NCBI GenBank assembly: GCA_007859745.1
Contig: SMLU01000001.1
Coordinates: 2,976,001 to 3,040,000, forward strand
Length of the DNA stretch: 64,000 bases
From: Phycisphaerae bacterium RAS1
Lineage (GTDB): Bacteria > Planctomycetota > Phycisphaerae > UBA1845 > Fen-1342
Direction: 5' to 3'
Under the pieces are notes generated by a model. The model worked only from the letters and a program-made list of their open reading frames with translations, was not told the DNA's origin and did not search any database. Below are positions 58,357 to 64,000 of the stretch, one piece after another. Every line of letters begins with the position of its first letter. The first letter of the stretch is position 1. The position numbers and the translations under genes were made by a program.

Positions 58357-60654
58357 ATGTGGCCGTTTGATCGATCCAACGTTCGCCGCAAAGAGATTCG
58401 GCGCTCCAAGGCCGAGCGCGGGCTGGCGTGGTATCAATGGCGTCCGACGCGGCTGCCGCTGGCGCCGGCGCTGACGACGCTGCTGGTCGCCGTGCTGGCG
58501 TCGCTGATTCTAAACACGGGCAACGACCCGTCGCCCTATCATGCCGGCCAGTACTTGAGCCGGGCGGTTCCATCGCGCGTCAACTTCCGCGTCCTGGATG
58601 AAGAGCAGACGCGGGCGGTCCGCATCCGGGCGCAGGACAACACGCCGAACTACTACCAGCTTGACGACGCGCTGCGGACGGACCTGCAGGGGCGGCTCAC
58701 CAGCGCGCTGCGCGTGGTACGCGAGTCGGCGGACAATCCCGAGCGGATGCGCGACGCGGCGACGCAACTCAAGCTGCAGCTCGATGACGAAGCGGTCGCG
58801 GAATTGCGGCGGATGTCGGTCGAGGATGAGGCGGCGGCGTTCACGCGGGCCGTGGAGGCCGCGGTTCAGGAGCTTGTTTCGCGGCCGCTGGTGGAGACCA
58901 CGGAGGCGACGCAGCGGCGGACGGCTCTGACGGCGATGCTGTGCGGCGGATCGGGCGGGGAATGCCGCGCGGTCGACGTGGCCGCATTGCTGTACGCGAA
59001 CGACGCGAGCGATGTCGAGCAAGTCGCCGAAGCCGCGGCGCGGAAATTCCCGCCGCCGCTTCAGGCGAGCATGAGGAGCTCGATTCTCGGGATGCTGCGC
59101 GACGGAGCCGGAGCGGGCGGCAAGCCGCTTTATCGGTACGACGGCGTGCGCTCGCTTGAAGCGGCGCAGCGGGCGGAGCGGAGCGTCGAGCCGCAGTTCG
59201 TCACGTATGGGCGTGATGCGCTGATCGCCGACCCCGGTCCGATCACGCCCGACGAGTCCCGGCTGCTGCGGGCGGAGCAGGAGCAATTCGTTGCAGCGAT
59301 GTCCGCCAGTCCCGAGGGGCGGAGCGTGCAGACGCTGATCGCTCTGGCGCGGAGCCTGATCGTCTTCATTGTCATCGTCGGCCTGGCGGCGTACCTGTGG
59401 CGCTACCAGCGGCGGCTGCTGCTGAACCCGATGCAGTACACGCTGACGCCGGCGCTGTTGCTGGCGCTGCTGGGGGCGGGCCGCGGACTCTACCTGGTCT
59501 GGGGGAACGGGCACTTCGCGGTCGGCGTGCAGGCGCTGGCGGCGGCGCTGGTGGCGATTCTGTACTCGCGCGGGGCGATGATCGGCGTGTGCGGGGCGCT
59601 GGCGGCGCTGCTTACGCTGGCGACGCGCGAGGGGTTGGGCTTCTTTCTCATGATGCTGGCCGTCGGCGCGACAATGCTTTTTCAGCTTCGCGGCGTGCGC
59701 AACCGCGGGACGATCGTGCTGGTCGGCGTCGTCGCGGCGGGCGTGGCGCTGGTGACGACGATCGCCACCGGGCTGATCGAGGGCGAATCGCTGCTCTTTT
59801 CGGTGCGTCACCACGCGATGTGGGCGGCGATCACGACGCTGGCGGCGGCGTTCGTGGTTGAGGGCATCCTGCCGGGCATCGAGCGCGTTTTCGGCATCAG
59901 CACGGGCATGACGCTGCTGGAGTGGTGCGACGCCAACAAGCCGCTCCTGCGGATGCTCGCCGCGGAAGCGCCCGGGACGTACAACCACAGCCTGATGGTG
60001 GGAACGATGGCGGAGGCGGCCTGCGAGGCGATCGGCGCGAACGGGCTGCTGGCGCGGGCGGGCGCCTACTACCACGACATCGGCAAGGTGAACAAGCCCG
60101 AGTACTTCATCGAGAACCAGGATCCCGGCGACAGCCGGCATGAGCGCCTCAGCCCGGCGATGAGCCATCTCATCATCGTCAACCACGTGAAGGACGGCAT
60201 CGAGATGGCGCGCGAGTACGGCGTGCCGGCGGCGCTGCATGCGTTCATCGTCGAGCACCACGGGACGACGCTAGTCGAGTTTTTTTACCACGCCGCCAGC
60301 AAGCAGCGCCGCCCGGAAGACCCCGAGGTGCCGGATACGTCGTTCCGCTATCCGGGACCCAAGCCGCAGTCGCGCGAGACGGCGGTGCTGATGATCTGCG
60401 ACGCGGTGGAGGGAATGGTGCGCGCCATGCCGGAGCCGACACCGGGACGGATCGAGGACACCGTGTCGCGGCTGGTGCAGAAGCGGCTGCTCGACGGCCA
60501 GTTCGACGAGTGCGACCTGACCTTCCGCGATCTCCAGACGATCGAAAACAGCATCATCAAGAGCCTCAACAGCATCTACCACGCGCGCATCAAGTACCCC
60601 GAGCCGGACGACGAGAAGGCGGAGCCGGCGACCGCGCCGCCGAAGGCTTCCTGA
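58357..60654 (+). CDS. 7TM-HD family phosphohydrolase (PgpH-like)
   Basis: A 765-residue membrane protein. One N-terminal helix (LPLAPALTTLLVAVLASLIL) is followed by a large exported domain of about 250 residues (7TMR-HDED type). Seven membrane helices (about residues 325-505) then precede a cytoplasmic HD domain with YNHSLMVGTMAEAACEAIGA, AGAYYHDIGKVNKPEYFIEN and HAFIVEHHGTTLVEFFYHAA, which supply the metal-binding His and Asp residues. In Listeria PgpH this fold hydrolyses cyclic di-AMP. Here the substrate is inferred. It lies 159 bases after phoH on the same strand. Confidence 0.92.
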   Translation: MWPFDRSNVRRKEIRRSKAERGLAWYQWRPTRLPLAPALTTLLVAVLASLILNTGNDPSPYHAGQYLSRAVPSRVNFRVLDEEQTRAVRIRAQDNTPNYYQLDDALRTDLQGRLTSALRVVRESADNPERMRDAATQLKLQLDDEAVAELRRMSVEDEAAAFTRAVEAAVQELVSRPLVETTEATQRRTALTAMLCGGSGGECRAVDVAALLYANDASDVEQVAEAAARKFPPPLQASMRSSILGMLRDGAGAGGKPLYRYDGVRSLEAAQRAERSVEPQFVTYGRDALIADPGPITPDESRLLRAEQEQFVAAMSASPEGRSVQTLIALARSLIVFIVIVGLAAYLWRYQRRLLLNPMQYTLTPALLLALLGAGRGLYLVWGNGHFAVGVQALAAALVAILYSRGAMIGVCGALAALLTLATREGLGFFLMMLAVGATMLFQLRGVRNRGTIVLVGVVAAGVALVTTIATGLIEGESLLFSVRHHAMWAAITTLAAAFVVEGILPGIERVFGISTGMTLLEWCDANKPLLRMLAAEAPGTYNHSLMVGTMAEAACEAIGANGLLARAGAYYHDIGKVNKPEYFIENQDPGDSRHERLSPAMSHLIIVNHVKDGIEMAREYGVPAALHAFIVEHHGTTLVEFFYHAASKQRRPEDPEVPDTSFRYPGPKPQSRETAVLMICDAVEGMVRAMPEPTPGRIEDTVSRLVQKRLLDGQFDECDLTFRDLQTIENSIIKSLNSIYHARIKYPEPDDEKAEPATAPPKAS

Positions 60655-60983
60655 ACCAGTCCGGTATTGAGCTGCCGCCCGCGGCTGTCCGTCGCGTCGC
60701 GCGGTCTGTCCGAACCCGCCGCGCCAAGCGGCGGGTTGACGATCGTTTGCGACCGGCGCCCCGCAAGCCGCGAACGTCACCCCGCCGCGTGGCGCGGCGG
60801 GTTCGGACGGATCGGCGCCTGAAACCGGACGCAGCCGCTGGCGTGACTCCGGCCCGGGCTGCCTTGCCCGGCGTGCATAACTCCGCTAGATTCGCCGCTC
60901 TTTGACACATGGCGCGGAGGCGCGGTTTGGCGCTGCCGGCGCGGTGGAGAGACACCGTGGGCGGCCCCTGGAGCGATTCACGA
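60655..60983. repeat. 329-base spacer with a family F repeat
   Basis: The family F element spans 60711-60805 (CGAACCCGCCGCGCCAAGCG to GTGGCGCGGCGGGTTCG). The rest of the spacer, up to the dehydrogenase start, shows no recognisable gene or signal. Confidence 0.75.
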
Positions 60984-62312
60984 ATGAGCAAGCACTCAGA
61001 CGCACTGATGAAGAAGATACAGGACCACTCGGTGGTGGTCGGGATCATGGGGCTGGGATACGTCGGGCTGCCCCTGGCGCGGGAGTTCTGCGCCAACAAC
61101 ATCAAGGTCATCGGCTTTGACGTCGACCCCGAGAAGGTCAGCATGTTGAAGTCGGGCAAGACGTACATCCGGCACTTGCCGGGCAAGTTCTTCAAGGGGC
61201 TGTGTGACAAAGGGTTGTTCGACCCGACCACCGACTTCACCCGCCTGCGCGAGCCGGACGCGATCCTGATCGCCGTTCCGACGCCGCTGGACAAGATGCG
61301 CGACCCCGACATGACCTACGTGGTGGCGACGGCGGAGGCGATCAGCAGGCGGCTGCGCAAGGGGCAGCTCATCGTGCTCGAATCGACCACCTATCCGGGC
61401 ACGACGCGCGAAGTGGTGCAGCCGATTCTGGATCGCCGCGGTCTGAAGCTGGACCAGGAGTATTTCCTGGCGTTTTCGCCGGAGCGTGAGGACCCGGGCC
61501 GGGCGAACATCACCACGCGCGATATTCCGAAGGTGGTGGGCGGCATGACCAAGACCTGCGGCGAGCTGGCCGCGGCGCTGTATGGGCAGGTGGTGACGCG
61601 CGTCGTGCCGGTCTCAAGCTGCGAAGTCGCCGAGGCGTGCAAGATCGTCGAAAACGTCTATCGCTCGGTGAACATCGCGCTGGTGAACGAGCTGAAGCTG
61701 ATTTTTGACCGCATGGGCTTCGACATCTGGGAGGTCATCGACGCGGCCAAGACCAAGCCCTTCGGCTTCCAGCCCTTCTATCCCGGCCCGGGGCTGGGCG
61801 GGCACTGCATCCCGATCGACCCGCTCTACCTGTCGTGGAAGGCCAAGCAGTACGGCCGGCCGACGCGCTTCATCGAGCTGGCGGCGGAAATCAACACGCA
61901 TATGCCCGAGCACGTGATCAATCGCGTCGGCGAAGCGCTGAACGATCGCGGCAAGGCGCTGAAGGGGTCGCGCGTGCTGATTCTGGGGCTGGCGTACAAG
62001 AAGGACGTGGACGACGTGCGCGAATCGCCGTCGGTGACGCTGATCGAGCTGTTGCAGCAGCGCGGGGCGAAGGTCTCGTATCACGATCCGTTCATCAAGA
62101 ACGCCAAGCCGATGCGCGAGCACAACATCACGCATATGCGCAGCGTTCCGCTCAGCCCGGAGAGCCTGAAGAAATTCGACTGCGTGCTGATCTCGACCGA
62201 TCACAGCACGGTTGACTACGACATGGTCTGCCGGCATGCGTCGCTGGTGGTCGATTCGCGGAACGCGTGCAAGGACGTGAAGCAGAATACGAAGAAGATC
62301 GTGAAGGCGTAA
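60984..62312 (+). CDS. UDP-N-acetylhexosamine 6-dehydrogenase (nucleotide-sugar dehydrogenase)
   Basis: A 442-residue protein from ATG 60984 (MSKHSDALMKKI), with GGAG upstream. NAD-binding GIMGLGYVGLPLAREF, substrate-contact VPTPLDKMRDPDM, VLESTTYPGTT and AFSPEREDPG; the catalytic Cys275 is in GLGGHCIPIDPLYLSWKA. The C-terminal Rossmann domain reads VLILGLAYKKDVDDVRESPS and DPFIK. The EREDPG phrase and length fit WbpA/WecC/TviB-type enzymes that oxidise UDP-GlcNAc or UDP-ManNAc to uronates in two NAD-dependent steps for surface polysaccharides. It is monocistronic, with a tandem repeat downstream. Confidence 0.93.
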   Translation: MSKHSDALMKKIQDHSVVVGIMGLGYVGLPLAREFCANNIKVIGFDVDPEKVSMLKSGKTYIRHLPGKFFKGLCDKGLFDPTTDFTRLREPDAILIAVPTPLDKMRDPDMTYVVATAEAISRRLRKGQLIVLESTTYPGTTREVVQPILDRRGLKLDQEYFLAFSPEREDPGRANITTRDIPKVVGGMTKTCGELAAALYGQVVTRVVPVSSCEVAEACKIVENVYRSVNIALVNELKLIFDRMGFDIWEVIDAAKTKPFGFQPFYPGPGLGGHCIPIDPLYLSWKAKQYGRPTRFIELAAEINTHMPEHVINRVGEALNDRGKALKGSRVLILGLAYKKDVDDVRESPSVTLIELLQQRGAKVSYHDPFIKNAKPMREHNITHMRSVPLSPESLKKFDCVLISTDHSTVDYDMVCRHASLVVDSRNACKDVKQNTKKIVKA

Positions 62313-62337
62313 TCGGAGCGTAGTTAGTGATTCTTCG

Positions 62338-62556
62338 GGTGGGACGGGCATCCTGCCCGTTCCCGACGCGGCCGGGACGGGCGAGACGCCCGTCCCACCC
62401 GGGCGAGACGCCCGTCCCACCCGGGCGAGACGCCCGTCCCACCCGGGCGAGACGCCCGTCCCACCCGGGCGAGACGCCCGTCCCACCCGGGCGAGACGCC
62501 CGTCCCACCTGGGCGAGACGCCCGTCCCACCCGGGCGAGACGCCCGTCCCACCCAA
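62338..62556. repeat. 22-bp tandem array of family B hairpins, eight units
   Basis: After one GGACGGGCATCCTGCCCGTTCC unit, a 22-base unit GGGCGAGACGCCCGTCCCAC CC repeats at 62379, 62401, 62423, 62445, 62467, 62489, 62511 and 62533. Each contains the perfect hairpin GGGCG-AGA-CGCCC. Units are nearly identical, implying recent expansion. It fills the gap between convergent genes. Confidence 0.95.
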
Positions 62557-62581
62557 TTCACTCCAGTGGCCAAGGACGGCG

Positions 62582-63232
62582 CTACTCGCGGTAGGCCACG
62601 ACGGTGTATCGCACGCGCTCGGCGAGGTCTTCGCCGCCGGCGAACGCGCCCTTCACGCTGAAATCGACCAGCACCTCGCCCTCGCAGGTCGTCAGCGGCT
62701 CATTCATCGCCCCGATCAGCGAGAATTGCAGGTTTCCGCCTTCGACGCCGGCGACGGAGATCACGCCGAATCCGCCCAGGTTCACGCCGCTCTCATCACG
62801 GGCGGTGTAGTTGTCGGCGGTGATCGTCGAGCCGGGAAGTCCCGCGGGGTGCCCGGCGCCGTCCAGAAGGACGCGCTCGCCGATGATGCTGGACACGGCC
62901 ACATCGTTCAGCCACAGGTCCATGGTCTCAAGCGCGCGGATGCCGCCCTTATCGTCCAGCTCGACGCGGCCGAGCGGCCACTCGCCGGGCTCGGCCCAGG
63001 AGTGCCTGCCGGTGTGGGTGTTTTCGAATTCGACGATCCAGACCATCCAGGTGGAGTCTTTCAGATCGGCCGTCCCCGAGTCCCGCGGGGCAGTGACGGT
63101 CTTTCCGCCGGGCAGCTCCAGCGGCAGCGATTCGGGCAGTTCGGCGTTCGGGCAACCGCCGAGCAGGGCGGTCGAAACCAGTCCCGCGGGGGCCAGCAAG
63201 CGCTTCAGTCGCGATGAACGTCCAGGGGCCAT
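62582..63232 (-). CDS. Lipoprotein of unknown function
   Basis: A 216-residue protein from ATG 63232, with AAGGAG nine bases upstream; the longer frame to 63646 crosses the tRNA gene and is rejected. The signal peptide ends in the lipobox ALLGG|C. The mature protein is beta-rich and acidic: WMVWIVEFENTHTGRHSWAE, VELDDKGGIRALETMDL, GFGVISVAGVEGGNLQFSLI, ending VRYTVVAYRE. It has the look of a single beta-sandwich lipoprotein. No known domain is recognised. It is convergent with the dehydrogenase gene. Confidence 0.72.
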   Translation of the reverse strand: MAPGRSSRLKRLLAPAGLVSTALLGGCPNAELPESLPLELPGGKTVTAPRDSGTADLKDSTWMVWIVEFENTHTGRHSWAEPGEWPLGRVELDDKGGIRALETMDLWLNDVAVSSIIGERVLLDGAGHPAGLPGSTITADNYTARDESGVNLGGFGVISVAGVEGGNLQFSLIGAMNEPLTTCEGEVLVDFSVKGAFAGGEDLAERVRYTVVAYRE

Positions 63233-63373
63233 GGCGTCGTACTCCTTCGGACGGCCGCGTGGCGCGAACCTGCGCGGCGACCGCCGAGGCAAGAGCGAGG
63301 GAGTGGGCCGCATCATCACGGGGAATGGTCGATTTCTTGAGTAGCCCCCGGACGACGGGAATCGACGCGAAAC

Positions 63374-63447
63374 TGGTGGCGCCCGGACTCGAACCGGGGA
63401 CCTGCGGGTTATGAATCCACCGCTCTCACCAACTGAGCTACGCCACC
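63374..63447 (-). tRNA. tRNA-Met (anticodon CAU)
   Basis: On the minus strand a 74-base cloverleaf begins GGTGGCGTAGCTCAGTTGG and ends TTCGAGTCCGGGCGCCACCA. Acceptor stem GGTGGCG/CGCCACC is perfect. The anticodon loop TTCATAA gives CAU. The stem GTGGA/CCCGC has one A-C mismatch next to the loop. The elongator Met type is preferred over lysidine-modified Ile2 because of the TTCATAA loop. CCA is not encoded. Confidence 0.9.
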
Positions 63448-63669
63448 GCAATTGCTGCGCCCCCATCCGCGGCCGAATCCGCCGCGTCGGGTCGCGCAGG
63501 GCGTCAGTATAGCGTGCATGATCGACGGGTAAAGCGCAAGCACCGGCCGCACCGATAAACCGGATCAGCAGCAGCCGCGGCGCGAGCCGGCGGCGGCCGC
63601 GGGGCGACGTTGCAGTTGGGCATGGAGGCCCCGCACTTCCCGACACCCTTTCCGGGACGGACAGACATC

Positions 63670-64000
63670 ATGGAATCCAGCAACGCGCGCAACCGAACTG
63701 CGGACAACGACCCGAACGCGACCAAGCCCGCCGGCACGAATGAGAATGGCAAGTCCGGTCGCCGCACCGCCAACGAGAAGGCGCCGCCGCCGAGCGAGTC
63801 GCGGCCGGCCGCCGATTCGGCCGCCGCGGCCCGCCCGCTTGCGCCGGCGTCGATCCCGGGCGGCGACGACGGCTCGACCGTTCTGCAGGACGTGTTCCTG
63901 GACGAGCGCAACGACGTTCTGGCGGTCATTCACGAGCTGGAAGACCAGCTCGACCGGCAGCAGGAGGTTCGTGACGCGCTGGAGCGCGATCTGTCGGACA
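63670..64000 (+). CDS. N-terminal fragment of a coiled-coil protein, cut by window edge
   Basis: An open frame from ATG 63670 runs off the right edge (110 codons). The first 75 residues are Ala/Pro/Asn/Lys-rich and disordered in appearance. After DGSTVLQDVFLDERNDVLAV the sequence becomes strongly helical with heptads (IHELEDQLDRQQEVRDALER), suggesting a coiled coil or the start of a longer structural protein. There is no signal peptide. Long antisense frames across the same DNA are judged to be shadows. The family is not recognisable from this fragment. Confidence 0.6.
   Translation, partial: MESSNARNRTADNDPNATKPAGTNENGKSGRRTANEKAPPPSESRPAADSAAAARPLAPASIPGGDDGSTVLQDVFLDERNDVLAVIHELEDQLDRQQEVRDALERDLSD

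Noticed and set aside
62582-63646. Longer start of the lipoprotein at 63646
   Set aside because: The extension runs through the tRNA-Met gene; AAGGAG and the signal peptide fix the start at 63232.
63504-63933. Minus-strand frames of 122-141 codons at the right end
   Set aside because: They oppose the partial plus-strand gene, which has a clear ATG and coiled-coil pattern.

Overview
The window looks like chromosomal DNA of a high-GC planctomycete, most likely of a Phycisphaerae-type lineage. This is inferred from gene content, not from a marker search. The pointers are several exported proteins ending in a dockerin-like calcium repeat of the LDINPFVLAL type, PEP-CTERM anchors (PEPASL + hydrophobic helix + RRR), a planctomycete-style sigma-70 with an extra N-terminal DNA-binding domain, an ECF sigma/Ser-Thr kinase cluster, a RedB/histidine kinase pair and a DUF1570 protease-like protein. 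No prophage, insertion sequence, CRISPR array or rRNA operon was seen. Two tRNA genes are present (Val-UAC and Met-CAU).

Layout. 1-7.2 kb: a truncated GT-C membrane glycosyltransferase, a DUF6614 protein, a dockerin lipoprotein, an HtrA protease, and a RedB/hybrid histidine kinase operon. 7.3-9.9 kb: gyrA. 10-22 kb: exported proteins (PEP-CTERM proteins, a beta-helix dockerin protein, a DUF1570 protein, two tandem metzincin lipoproteins) separated by repeat-filled spacers, plus tRNA-Val, a PilZ protein and a Uma2 protein. 22-28 kb: a sigma-70 factor and an overlapping pstSCAB phosphate-uptake operon. 28-32 kb: an isochorismatase-like protein, a PHP hydrolase, a GT4 glycosyltransferase and an aquaporin. 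32-37.7 kb: a membrane Fe-S heterodisulfide-reductase-like protein and a translationally coupled P-loop ATPase + TPR gene pair that resembles a split STAND module. 37.8-46.4 kb: a beta-lactamase-fold hydrolase with PDZ domain, lpdA followed by a lipoprotein, a membrane protein, and rph with a SPOR-like lipoprotein. 46.5-51.6 kb: an all-minus-strand cluster of ECF sigma, a DUF4258-type toxin-antitoxin-like pair, a small protein and a Ser/Thr kinase with WD40 repeats. 51.7-57 kb: two dockerin proteins, a frameshifted Cys-rich secreted protein and an exported hypothetical protein. 57-64 kb: phoH, a 7TM-HD phosphodiesterase, a nucleotide-sugar dehydrogenase, a lipoprotein, tRNA-Met and the start of a coiled-coil protein.

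The most striking feature at every scale is the spacer DNA. At least eight families of short palindromic or tandem repeats (22-30 bp tandems, 50-100 bp inverted pairs) occupy many intergenic regions. Repeatedly they run into gene ends, so that stop codons, C-terminal tails, N-terminal leaders and one internal loop of real proteins are encoded by repeat sequence. Many long open frames opposite real genes (for example across htrA, gyrA and the sigma gene) are GC-driven shadows and are not annotated.

The best candidates for poorly described systems are the ATPase/TPR pair (34.9-37.7 kb) and the sigma/toxin-antitoxin/kinase cluster (46.5-51.6 kb).
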